This document shows, in pieces, positions 12,053-23,329 of a DNA stretch of 64,000 nt (position 1 is the first letter of the stretch; each line of letters begins with the position of its first letter). The position numbers and the translations under genes were made by a program. Source of the stretch: Eucommia ulmoides (taxonomy: Eukaryota; Streptophyta; Magnoliopsida; Garryales; Eucommiaceae); the NCBI GenBank assembly GCA_016647705.1, contig CM028340.1, forward strand, positions 8,681,001 to 8,745,000. The letters are read 5' to 3'. A model generated the notes under the pieces. That model was not told the origin of the DNA and made no database searches. It was given only the letters and a program-made list of their open reading frames with translations.

Positions 12053-12270
12053 TAGGGATGTCAATGGTTCAGTTTCGATCCGGTTTCATATAAAACCAAA
12101 ACCATTAGATATATATCAAACCAAAACCGTAACCAAAATTGCCGATTTTTTTTAAACGGTTTTAAAATCAAACCATTTAATTTTATACAAAACCAAAACC
12201 AAAACCGTGAAACCATTTAAGATTTTTCAATTTTATAAAAAAATCAAAACTGCGAAACCGTGTACCGTTG

Positions 12271-12356
<86 letters not shown>

Positions 12357-12726
12357 TAACTAAAATATAAAACATAAATTGCAAAAAACAAAACCAAATC
12401 ACAAAACTATTAATTGTTAACATTTCGAATCATTATTAAAAGACAACGATAAATAGTCATCACAATAATACAAATTAAAGTGTGTGTGTGTGTATGTATA
12501 TATATAAATGAGTGGTATATATGTTATCAAAATATATCTAAAGTATCGGTTTTGCGGTTTAGTTTCATAGTTCGATTTTGCGGTTACTATCTCAAAATCA
12601 AAACCATTTCGGTTGCTAATTTAAAAATCAAAACTGCAACCAAACCATTTAATCGGTTTCAAAATCGAACCAATCGGTTTAGTTTCTGTCGATTATCCAT
12701 CGGTTCAGTTTTGTTTGTCATCTCTA
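12053..12726. mobile_element. hAT-like MITE with (TA)n core
   Basis: A 674-bp element with ends TAGGGATGTCAATGG and (reverse complement) TAGAGATGACAAAC, the usual plant hAT MITE terminus. It is flanked by 8-bp target copies TTGATTAA (12045-12052) and CTGATTAA (12727-12734), which match at 7 of 8 bases. The interior is dominated by AACCAAAACC/CGGTTTTG repeats in both orientations, around a (TA)n microsatellite at about 12275-12351. There is no coding capacity; a short frame at 12480-12734 crosses its edge and is spurious. Confidence 0.8.
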
Positions 12727-12734
12727 CTGATTAA

Positions 12735-13917
12735 TAGGAGTTTTTGGTTTAATTTAAATTACTTGGAATGTATTGGTAATAAGATATTTAATATAGGCTT
12801 AAGTGGTAATTTGCCCTAAAAAAATATGATTTGGTAAACAACTCTAAGTTAGTACATTAAATATCATAAAAAAAATAAAAAAAATCCAATTTCTAAACAC
12901 AAGGGTGTTTTAATTTAAACATAGTGTTGTATGATGAGTAATGAATTCTTATAACATAAGATGTTATCCTTTTTGCAAATAATCCAATTTATTAACAATT
13001 TTGCAAGTGTTCTAATTTCAATACAATGTTATATAATACGGAATTAATCTTTGTAACATGGGAACTTATCCAATGTTAAAATCAATATTGTTGAAATCAA
13101 CACAACAACAACAACAAAAAAGGAAAAAAAATAATGGTTTGTCAAAAAAATGGATAAACTAGATTAAATATTTGTTGAAAGCAACCTTGTCGATCAACAT
13201 AAAGAATAATATGCACATATCAACTTTTTAATATGCACATAAAATATATAAATTGGATATACTTTTTATCGGTTTTTAATTCACATAAGATTTACGGTCA
13301 ATACTATAAAAGACATAGCTAAAATATTTCCAAATTAGGTAGTTTTACGATATTTAATGTATTAACACATTTCCATAAACATAGGAAATAAAAAACAGTC
13401 ATTAGTAGGTTCGATTTATAAGGAGTCTAAAATTTGAGAAAAATGGGTTTTTATCACATGCTAAGCACAACTAAACCATACACTATACAACTACGTTGAA
13501 ATGAACGCACATGCAACTTTCAGATATGCACCAAAAAATTTAAAAATTGGATTTATATTTTGTTTAGTTTTTGCAGAACCTGAATCCACAGTCAAAATCA
13601 CAAAATTCATAGGTAAAACTTTTAATAAAATCAGATTTTTAATGATATTTAATGTAATGACCTATTTACTAAAATATAGGTAGTAAAATAATAGTCATTA
13701 ATAGTTTATTTTTTTAAGGAATTTGAAACTACAGAATAAGAATTTTTTTTATCACATACTACATACACTTAAATTGTACACTACAGAACTATGTTGAAAT
13801 TAACACGCTTGCAACTTTCGGGTAGATATAAAAAAAAAAAAATACAAATTGAAATATTTTTGTTCAGTTTTCAATGCAGAACATGAAGTTGCGGTTAAAA
13901 CTATAAAATTTGTAGCT
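12735..13917. repeat. ~300-bp repeat units in inverted arrangement
   Basis: From 12.74 to about 13.1 kb the units run in orientation 1 (as at 9.2-9.9 kb). From about 13.2 kb they run in the opposite orientation, with units at about 13448 and 13745 (TTTTATCACAT, then ACTATGTTGAAATTAACACGC). The junction near 13.1-13.2 kb is therefore the centre of an imperfect inverted repeat. No protein is encoded. The family is unknown to me; it may be an old, diverged satellite or the ends of a decayed transposon. Confidence 0.6.
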
Positions 13918-13926
13918 AAAATGTTA

Positions 13927-16271
13927 GGGATAAAGACCTTTTTGATCCCTGAGAAATACTTTAGGTGTCCAATTGGCCCCTAAATTTTGCAATTCGACAA
14001 TTTAGCCCTTGACATTTTAAAATAGTGTCTAATTGACCCTTCAAGCGAATTCCGTTAAGTCAACTAACGGTTAACGTTTCATTAAGGGTATTTTAGTCTT
14101 TTTATTCAATGGGGCTAATTTTGAAAACTCATCTAAACTTAAGAGGTCAAAATATATTTTTTCCTATTTTCCCTACATGGCTTCATAACTTTCTTTCTCA
14201 ATTGAGAGAGAGAGAGAAAAAAAATTATTGAAACACAAATCTTGGACACAAATATGGAACACAAATAGGACCCTCCCATATTGAAACAAAAATCTGGAAA
14301 CAAATTTTGAAGCCGACGAATAAGACCCTCTTACATTCAAACAAACAAATTTCGTCGTCGTCTTCTTCGTCGGCAAATGTAAATATTGTTAAATTTGAAC
14401 GTATAATTTCAACAACAAAATTATGGGAACGAAAGAGAATTTATGGGAACAAAACAGAATTTATGGGAACAAAACAACATTTTTTTTTTGGAAATATTAT
14501 TTGATTTTTTTTTCATTAAAAGGGGAATTAAAAACCCCAAAAAATATAAAATGAATGACATATCCAATCAAATCAAATACAAACCTCTATGAAAGAGGAA
14601 ATAAGAGCAAAACTAAAAGATAATTTCATTATATTCTAAGAATTTTGTGCTAAAAATAAGAGAGCAGAACATAATCATTTTTTTTTTCCGCTCCCATATT
14701 AAAACACAAATTTGAGAACAAAAATACTAAACAAACAGGGCCTTAATGTTTCTGTTCCAAGAAAATTAGGGCCTTAAACATCAACACCGCCAAACACCAC
14801 CACCAAAACGAACATCAACATCAAAACGAACACCATCACCAAAACGAACATCAACACCAACAAACACCACCACCAAAACGAACAACATTACCGACAAACA
14901 CTGAAATCGAAAACGAAGAACCCCGCCGAAATCACACCTTGGGGTTTCGATTTCGATTTTGATTTCGAAATCGAAGAACACCGCCGAACATCGCCACCAA
15001 AACGACGAACACCATCGAAATCGAAATAGGGTTTCAATTTAGGTTTTGATTTCGATTTCGCAATCGAAACCGAAGAACATGGCACGAAGAACACCGCCGA
15101 ACACCACCACTAAAACGACGAACACCGCCGAAATCAAACCTTAGGGTTTCAATTTCTATTTCAAAATCGAAACAGGAAATCGATTTCGAAATCAAAATCG
15201 AAATCGAAGAACACCATCGAACATCGCCACCAAAATGACGAATACCATCGAAATCGAACTTTAGGGTTTCTATTTCTATTTTGAAATCGAAACAAGAAAT
15301 CGATTTCTATTTTGATTTCGAAATTGAAGAATACCGCCGAACATCGCCACCAAAACGACGAACACCATCGAAATCGAACCTAGGGGTTTCGATTTCGAAA
15401 TGGAAATAGAAATAAGGATTCGATTTAGGTTTTGATTTCGAAATCGAAAAGGGTTTCGATTTAGATTTTGATTTCGAAACCCTACACAAAATCAGAGGCA
15501 AAATCCGTTGGAAATTGCCGAAATCGACAGCCCCTGTAATTGAAAATCGATCAAACCGAAGTTGAAAAATAGAAAGGGAGAGATCAAACCTAAACGAAAT
15601 CGATCGAATCCATCCAGTTTTCTGCGAACAAAAATGAAAGAACAAGAACACTAAACAAACACCTATTAACTGAGATGAGGGAAATCAAACGGATGAAAAC
15701 AAAATTAATCTAGAAAAAAAATCATATCTTACTATAGAAGCAACGGATCTGGGACCGGAGGGGTGGGGGTCGTCGTTCTCGCAAATCTAGGACCGGAGGG
15801 AAGGCACGATGGATCTGGGACCTGAGGGAGGGGGCGTCGTCTCGACTGGTGGATGGATGGGTGGATGGCGATGGCGGATATGGGACTGGCGGGAGGGGAC
15901 GCCGTCGCGACTGGTCGATGGCGACGGCGGATCTAGATGGATGGCGACGACGGCAACTCTTGAGAGGAAAGAGAGAAGGATTGTTTTGAAGGGTTAATTA
16001 CATTTTACACCCCTTAAGTTTAAACAAAATATGTAAATAGGTCTCATTTAATTAGAAAGAATGAAATGACGCATTTACCCTTGGCCAAACATCAAACGTT
16101 TGTCACATGACTTTTTCCATCCAATTTCTCCAAATTTTACTAACGGAACCCGACCCGAGGACTAATTGGACACTATTTTGAAATGTCAAATACCAAATTG
16201 TTGAATTGCAAAACTTAGGGCCCAAATGAACACCCGAGGTATTTTTTAGGGACTAAAAAGGTTTTTATCCC
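13927..16271. mobile_element. Mutator-like non-autonomous element with exact 9-bp TSD
   Basis: The 2345-bp element is flanked by identical 9-bp copies AAAATGTTA (13918-13926 and 16272-16280). Its terminal inverted repeats start GGGATAAAGACCTTTTTGAT and GGGATAAAAACCTTTTTAGT and stay similar for roughly 120 bp. Long inverted ends plus a 9-bp duplication indicate a Mutator-like element. There is no transposase. The middle (14.76-15.6 kb) is a low-complexity field of GAAATCGAAATCG and ACGAACACC units, and 15.74-15.97 kb is GC-rich with repeated GGGACCGGAGG and GGCGATGGCGG. The frames across it are by-products of the repeats. It sits inside the ~300-bp repeat array. Confidence 0.88.
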
Positions 16272-16280
16272 AAAATGTTA

Positions 16281-16855
16281 ATAAAATGAGTTTTTTATAA
16301 TATTCAATGTATTAACCTATTTCCTTAAAGATAGGAAGCCAAATGTTAATAAAATGAGATTTTTTATGGTATTCAATGTATTAATCTATTTTTCTTAAAT
16401 ATAGGAAGTCAGACATTTCAATATTTTCAAAAAGTGTATCACATGCTAAGCATTAATTATATATCTAATTTCCTAAAATAAAGGAGTATTTCCGATGTGG
16501 TAAAATTGTCATTGGAAAATTCCATTTTTAAAAAAAAATAGATTAATTTCAACAGAAAAACTGTGTTGAAGGTTTAAAAAGAACACAATTATATTAGTGG
16601 AATAATTTATAGAGGTTGGGTTTTTGTTAGGATAATTAATCGATTTTCTCTACTTTTTAATTTGTTTAAATTATTTGCATGATCAATTTCAACAATCTAT
16701 TTAACATGTTATTTCAACACAAATAGCCAATTGCAATTTTGAGCTTCAAAATAGATTAATTTGGCAATTTTGGACGATAGTTGAACATATAATTGATAAA
16801 GATAATATTATTTGTAGTATTAAAATTTTACTTGAACTCTAATTACACTATTCAG
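16281..16855. other. Continuation of ~300-bp repeats, then AT-rich DNA
   Basis: The ~300-bp repeat interrupted at 13.92 kb resumes here (ATTCAATGTATTAACCTATTT occurs twice, about 70 bp apart) and fades by about 16.48 kb. The rest is AT-rich with no gene seen. Confidence 0.5.
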
Positions 16856-17143
16856 TTATTTCACAAAAATAGTACAAGGAGGATATACTAATTTATTTAA
16901 GATTTTATGCGTAGCCAAGTGCATCAAGATAGAAACCGTATCGACATTAATATGGAGCTGCGACAAGTTGGTCGAAACGTCCGGGGGTGGAGAGTTTTTT
17001 GGCAACGGCGACGGTGGTGATTTGTCGCCAGCAGCTTGAGGGGGTTGTTGGTAGGTACTATTGAAATTGGGTTTCTTCGTGTACATTTCGTAAACAAATT
17101 GGTGAACCAAAATTACCAAAATCAAGACTATTGAGTGATCCAA
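16856..17143 (-). pseudogene. Host-like gene fragment, copy 1 (possible P450-type N-terminus)
   Basis: A 95-residue frame: a hydrophobic N-terminus (IVLILVILVHQF), then a basic/Pro-rich stretch (TKKPN, then QQPPQAAG), then STNLSQLHINVDT. It is related to the fragment at 48592-48846 (shared KKPN.N, QQ.PQAA, NSP, STN). The DNA match continues upstream of the start (GTGATCCAA, then TTATTAACCAC). In copy 1 the upstream VVFLGSL stretch is in another frame than the hydrophobic part, so a frameshift is likely. A membrane anchor followed by PPQAAG recalls plant cytochrome P450s, but the rest does not align well. That label is a guess; unknown gene remnant is the safer name. Confidence 0.35.
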
Positions 17144-17212
17144 GGAACACCACTTTCTTATTAACCACTTTTAATATACGTGAATAGGTTAATTTCCAAT
17201 GATCCAGTGATC

Positions 17213-18085
17213 TTACGACTCGTTTGATTGGATATAATGAAATGAGAGTGAAATAGAATAAAAAAAAATAATAAAATAAAAAAAAGAATGAAATAGAATT
17301 GATAATAAAATTACTATTTCATTATCTTGTTTGGTTGGTATGAAATGAGAGAAAGAATAAAATAGTGAAATATAGTAAAATTTTTATTATACCCTTATGA
17401 AATTATTATTTAATTATTTTGTTTGATTAGTATGAAATGAATGAACTAATAGAATGAAATATAATAAAATTTTTATCATACTCTCAATTTTCAGTTTATA
17501 TTCTTAATTTTTTTGTTTCTGTTCTCAATTTTCTATTTCTGTTCTTAATTTTTAGTTTTTGTCTTAATTTTCAGTTTCCGTTCTCAATTTTTTGTTTCAA
17601 TTTTTAGTTTATGTTCTCAATTTTCTGTTTTTATTCTTAATTTTCATTTTTTGTTCTCAATTTTCAGTTTTCGTTCTTAATTTTATATTCTCTAATTTTA
17701 TATTTTTATTCTTAATTTTCAGTTTATATTCTCAATTTTCTGTTTCTGTTTGTAATTTTGTGTTCTCAATTTTCTATTTCTATTCCCAATTTTCTGTTAT
17801 CTAATTTATATTTATATTCTTTAATTTTTGTTTCTATTCTTAATTGTTAATTTTTGTTCTTAATTTTTAAGAGCTTAAATATAAGAGCTATTATGTAATT
17901 TATGATGTTGATTTCATTGGGTTGGAATCCCATTTTACCCCATCTCAAATAGAATCTCATTCCACCCTATTTTATTCTAATGGAATCATAAAAGTGATTT
18001 CATTGTAGAACTAAACAATAGAATAGAAATTGAGGACGAAATGTGATTGTATTCCACCCCGATTTTGTCCAACCTACCATGCCGT
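17213..18085. mobile_element. MITE (hAT-like) with internal minisatellite
   Basis: An 873-bp element flanked by 8-bp copies CAGTGATC (17205-17212) and TAGTGATC (18086-18093), 7 of 8 identical. Ends are imperfect inverted repeats (ACGACTCGTTTGATTGGA against ACGGCATGGTAGGTTGGA). Outer parts have GAATGAAATAGAAT-like runs. From about 17490 to 17880 lies a degenerate 22-24-bp minisatellite of the type TTTCTGTTCTCAATTTTC, which makes a spurious Phe/Leu-rich frame. No transposase. Confidence 0.65.
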
Positions 18086-18093
18086 TAGTGATC

Positions 18094-19162
18094 CACTAAA
18101 TTAATTTCCAAATCAATTGGGAATTCTCTTATCCATCCATCCATCCAATGTCTATATGCATACCCTTCATACATTTTTGTAATAAAATAAGTTACACATA
18201 TCAATACCATTCATATTCTCTTAATAATTTGCCTTTCAATTATTCTAATATGTTATCACAAACCAATTATTTTTGTAGTCATGTTCCTACTAAAATTCAG
18301 TAATCCCATGATGATTTTTTCGCCATCGCCTTCGCTGTTGTGCACAACCATATCATCCGTTAGCAACCTCAAACTAAATCGCAGACCGCCCACAACCTCG
18401 TCTTGAAACGGCTAGTTTGGCGCCACCAGTTACAGTGTCAAAGTACGATTCACGCCCCCCTATGCACCCCCATAAGTTACTACACTACCGTCACTATTGT
18501 TGACCATTCCAAGATCCATAGTGGATCATACATTGTCACCACTACAACCATCATCATCGTCTTTCCCAAACGAAGCCAACGACAGCAAACTCATCCTAAA
18601 TGGTCACCAAACGCGCCCTTACACACTTACAAGTAATGTAGTTCTCAGTCACTCTTCACCCGCTTGACTTGGCAGACAAGTCAACACCATTTCACCATGA
18701 TGTCATCCTTGGCACCACGTCAGTAGAGCCACACCAGTGCTACTTCACCTATCACATCAACTGGTCTCAATTTGTCGTGACATGTCATCACCACATCATC
18801 AGTCACGTTGCACTGCTATATTGGCATCAGACTACATCAGCATTGTTGCCGTGTCATTTCCAGCTATCCTAGTGTTCTGTTATGTCAGCGAACATGTCAT
18901 CATTACTGCCAGCTCATCCGCCGCGTTAACCTCTGCTACCACATCACCGGTTCAATCAAACCCTCATTTCTTTGATCGTTTTAATTTGTTTTAACTAGTT
19001 CTTGACGAGGTTGGACTAATTCGTTGCATTTTTTGACATTTTGATTCCGTTTTTGAGATTCATTTTGTCATTTGAGACTTATAGAATATAGTTTTCTTTA
19101 TATTTGTGTAGTTTCTATTCAGGACGTCATTCTCAGACACTTTGTTTTTTTTTTTTGTATCC
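18094..19162 (+). other. Unassigned stretch upstream of copia E
   Basis: No clear gene. From 18.3 to 18.97 kb the base composition is richer in C and A, with recurring CATCATC and CATCA/GTCA words and several short frames without recognisable domains. It lies directly before the copia E gag and may be its decayed LTR/leader. I could not find a copy of the 3' LTR start (TGTTAATATATG) here to prove it. Confidence 0.4.
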
Positions 19163-19960
19163 ATGGAGAGATCAGACTTACCACTTGTTGTCATCGCTAT
19201 TCTTGATGAGTTGAACTATATTTTGTAGGCTGAAGAGATGTCTAGCTTCCAGTGTATGGCGTATTGTGACCAGGGACATTAAAATGCCCACCTGCCAACA
19301 TAGAAGATGCTAAAAAATTTACTGGATGTCTCGAAGACTGCGATAACAAAAATATTAGATCGTCACATGGTTCCGTTCTATTATAATTCCATCCATCAAA
19401 ATTCAATTTGGAAGATACGAGATGACTCAAGAAATTTGGGATCACTTCACCCATCGCTACAACAAGGTTGATCTTTTACATCAGTATCAACTTATTTCCA
19501 TCCTCCACAACATGCGATAAGAACCTAGGCAATCCATCAACATTTTTTTTTTATCTTATATGAATGTTGTGTGGGATCAATTGACTCTATCTAAGCCAAC
19601 CTGAAAACATCCCGATGATGTCGCTGCACAAGTTACCAAAATGAGATTTGTCTAATGCAATTCCTAATGACTTTTAGGCCAGAATTTGAGTCTGTATGTG
19701 TCTCGATACTACATGGTAACGAGATATCGTCCATTGACAATGTCGTTTTTGATCTGATGAGAGAGGAAACAGTCCTTGCAACACTCCAAGTACAAAATAC
19801 AGATGTCATTTTTGCCGCACTAGTTAGCAAGTCAAACTCATCACCATAACTCTTATATTGCATGTATTATCATTCACAAGGACACAAACTGCTCAAATGC
19901 CAATCTTGTCTATGCAAAGAAAGAACCAAGTAATTACCTTGTAGACTGTCCTAAACTTCT
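19163..19960 (+). pseudogene. Copia E gag region
   Basis: Matches the copia gag (UBN2-type) in pieces: a start like MERSDLPLVV, the block IWDHFTHRYNKVDLLHQYQL, then FRPEFESVCVSILHGNE and DLMREETVL. A remnant of the zinc knuckle follows (CMYYHSQGHKLLKC, C-x3-Y-x3-GH-x4-C-like). Gag would package the element RNA. The pieces lie in different frames; fossil. Confidence 0.75.
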
Positions 19961-20439
19961 ACCTCAATCATCTGGGAACCAACCAAATGGGAATCATTCA
20001 CGCTCTTGGTGTTCTCACAATCGAATATACTATAAGTCAAAAAACTTTGCCACTACAGCAATTGACATTGCCTTAACTTCACCTCCATCTTCAGTCAATT
20101 TGCACAACATCGAGGCCATCTTTACACATGTTCTATCTAATATTGGTATCTATACAACCATACCAGTTATGTGAAGTACATGTCAATGATATTTTGGTTC
20201 TTCCTATTATAATGATATGTCATTTGATGCCTCTAGATTTTTCTTTAAAACATGTGATAAACATGCACCTATTATTCATATTGCCAATGAATAAAATATG
20301 TCAGTTACCATACTGGATATGTTGGCAGTTTTTATTTATCACTTCCTGATACATATTTGGTTCTTAATCTTGATCGTAATCTCATATTTGTTGGTTAATT
20401 ATTTGATCATGGATTCGATTTGTACTTCTCTTCTACTGG

Positions 20440-20843
20440 TTGTTAGTGTAGGTTCCTAAAATAGGAAAGCTCCTTGGGACGAGTTGTAAAGTCGGGCACC
20501 TCTTTGAGTGTACCAATCTCAAAGTCCCATTTTTAATAATGTCACATCGTCAATCAACCTTTTTCATTTAATCACCCTCATCTTTGGAATTGTGTCACTC
20601 TCAGTTAGGTAATACTTCATCCAATCGTCTCAAATCTCAAATCTCTTATTTCTAGTGGTCAGTTAGGTTCAGTTCAACACGAATCCTTTGATTGTACTCA
20701 TTGTCAACTTGAAAAACAACAATTATACACTATAAATCCTATACTGAGCGCTTTTGGGGTGAGGCAGTCCTAACCGTAGTATACACTATAAATCATGTCC
20801 ATTTCGCTACAATTAAGTATCAATCTGTATGAGTATTTTTTTA
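20440..20843 (+). pseudogene. Copia E pre-integrase and integrase pieces
   Basis: Recognisable blocks are TGKLLGT-like and VGHLFECT (end of protease region), HSQLGNTSSNRLKSQIS (the GAG-pre-integrase H-x-RLGH block), and FWGEAVLTVVYTINHV (late integrase core). The block ends at the GTAAC target site (20844-20848) where element A inserted. Broken fossil. Confidence 0.75.
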
Positions 20844-20848
20844 GTAAC

Positions 20849-22166
20849 TGATAAGTGTAATTTGTCTATATATTCTCAAGTCAATTTTTTTTTTTCCGAG
20901 TATTATTATAGATTTTTAATTTATTTTTATTTGTTTATGTATAAATTAGGTGTTTGGGATGAAAAGGGGCGAAAACGGGTTATAATCGAGCAAGTTGGTA
21001 GAAGAATGGTTAAGAAAAATAGCAAAAAGATCGATATTCAGAGCCTACATCCACCACTGCAGCGGTGGAAGCACTGCTGTAGTGGTCAAAATGCAGAGAG
21101 TTGCTAATTTTCCCACTGCTGCAGCGTCAATCCGGCATAAGCTGCTAACTTCCCCACCACTGCAGCGGTCCGACACCAGATATTTTAGGATATTTTGAGA
21201 TATTTTGGATCCTATATATATCTCATTCTCTCCCAAATCTATGATGATGTTTTTGGGAGGGTTTTAAGAACTCCAAACCCTATCAACCAAGAGAATATCA
21301 CAAAGCCAAGAGGAGGAAACGTTCTCGGAGCGGTTTTAGCGACGGTTCTTCGGATAACGGCTAGTCTCCTTATTTCTCTCTTTTATTCTTAGTTTGGTTT
21401 ATAGTTTTGTATATGTTTAGCTTGTATTTTGTTGTATATGTGGTTATGGCCATGAAAAACTAAACATATATTATTTAGGGAGCGATTCGTTTATAAAAAC
21501 GTTGTTTGGTTGAATTGATGTTTCGTTATCGATTATTTATCTTTATCTGATTGTGTTTACCATTTTATTACAGTCTTGATATGTTTGTTATGATATTAGG
21601 GTTGGTTTTGAGAATACGGGATTTGACATTCGGGAGAGGTAACCCCGAATTCGGATTAGGGTTTAAACACAACGTGACGATCTAATGACCCGGGAGGGCA
21701 TTAGAAAGTATGCAATCCATGAGGTTGGGGCGAGACTCATATGACCAAGTGTCATATAGATGCTCTAGGGGGACTTCGGCGTTGACACGAAGTCACATAT
21801 TCATTTACTTTACACTCGGGAGAGGTAGTGAGTAAGATTTCAATACCTAGATTGTCGGATAATGTGAATGTCGTTAATGTAAACTAGATTGAATTGAACG
21901 CATTTAAATGAACGAAGTTAATTCCTAGACAATTTACTCCCTTAAACGTCAATATTAGTATATTAGTTTAATTAACTTCGTTTAGTATAGTATATTAACA
22001 AAAACTTAATTTGAGTCACCTAGATAAAGTTAGGTTATGATAATCGTGGTACTCAATGACTATCTAATCCAATCCCTGTGGATACAACAACCCCTACTCT
22101 TCCCACTCTATTAAAACTTGACCCGTACACTTGCGGTGAAAGTAGCGATCTAATATTCTACTACCA
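20849..22166 (+). repeat. 5' LTR of element A
   Basis: Starts TGATAAGTGTAATTTG. GC-rich palindromes (CACTGCAGCGGTGG and similar) occupy about 21047-21175, and TATATATA lies at 21213-21220. CGGGAG leader blocks lie at about 21600-21840. U5 ends with CTTGACCCGTACACTTGCGG and CTACCA. Next comes AGTTTTTGGTATCGTTGG, a decayed version of the Athila tRNA-Asp-type primer site. Confidence 0.85.
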
Positions 22167-22309
22167 AGTTTTTGGTATCGTTGGTGGGGATTGGCTTTTA
22201 GATTATTATTGATATTGTGAGTAAGTAACTTAATTTTAATTTAGGTATTTTTTTTTTATTTTTTTTTATAAATTTTGTTTGTAATTTGTTTTTCCTATAG
22301 GATACTTGA

Positions 22310-23325
22310 AGATGTTAGATCAACAAAAACTGATACAATTCTTTCAACGAGATTCTGAGCCATTTTATTGTGCTTGGGATAGATACAAGGAGTTGTTATT
22401 TTGATTCCCATATCATGGTTTCCCTAGGGAGTGTCAACTATTGAACTTCTTTGATGGGTTACAAGCCGCAACAAGAACGTGGGTTAAAGGAGGAAATAGT
22501 ACCACCTCATTCGACCAACTAATCGCGGACAAAGCTTATCGGATGTTGGAAGACATGGAGGAGTTTGATTACCAGAGTTGGAATTATTCAACAAGCTACC
22601 AAAGCTTGGGGGATAGTTCTAACATTTTGATGCCATGGATTGACACCCCGGACCAAAATGTGGAGTCTTCCCCTACCCTGGAGGAAATGTTAACTAAATT
22701 TATGGGGAAGACTCAGGCGTTCTAGAGGGAAACGTATGATCGACTCAATGAGCATGAGGATCATTTTGACAAAATTGAGACGATCTGCGCTAAAATTGAT
22801 GAGACCGTAAAGTCTTTTGAGACTCAAATCGGTCAGCTTGTTAGCTTCATTGAGGTCGAGTCAGAAATGATGGCACTGAGAGACACAAACGCCACATGCA
22901 TTGAAAGCCACCGTGAGGAACTGGAAATAAGTAGAAGAACTTAGGTGCGTTCAATGATGATTATCCTACTGAAAAGAAAACCCAAGTGTGGATTGGCAAT
23001 AAAGAATCACATGTTAACAATTGTGATTCCTTACCTCTTGAAATCCAAATATTGTTGCCGTCTTCGATTGAAGACGATCATATCTACCAGGATCCGATGT
23101 GGCTCAATTGTCTTCCACCACCTTTTACAACGTTCTTTCATGCCCACCAAGTACATGAGACGGTAACTAAACAAGTTGAGAGTATGAGCCAAACAATGAC
23201 AAATCTTGCTAGTCTTGAGGGCATTCTAAACCAAGACCCATACGTTGTGTTGTATGACACATACTATGGGCGGAAGCCACTCTTTGAGGAACACTTCTCC
23301 ATGTCAAGCAGAGGACATTAAACCA
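22310..23325 (+). pseudogene. Gag-like region of element A
   Basis: Starts MLDQQKLIQFFQRDSEPF after a ~140-bp leader. It holds CAWDRYKELL, then RECQLLNFFDGLQAATRTW (Athila gag middle block). A coiled coil (RLNEHEDHFDKIETIC) comparable to that of element D follows. The tail SSIEDDHIYQDPMWL is unfamiliar, and element C has a matching tail. A gag-derived protein with no enzymes suggests trans-mobilisation. Broken, with a few breaks. Confidence 0.7.
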
Positions 23326-23329
23326 AGCA

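Noticed and set aside
14781-15651. SKSKSKP-repeat frames on the minus strand
   Set aside because: Produced by GATTTCGATTTTGATTTC repeats in the Mutator-like element.
17592-17804. Phe/Leu-rich frame resembling a membrane protein
   Set aside because: Made of degenerate 22-24-bp minisatellite units inside a MITE.
18403-18994. Possible Thr/His-rich small proteins
   Set aside because: Short overlapping frames with no domain, no paralogue and no start context; probably a decayed retroelement leader.
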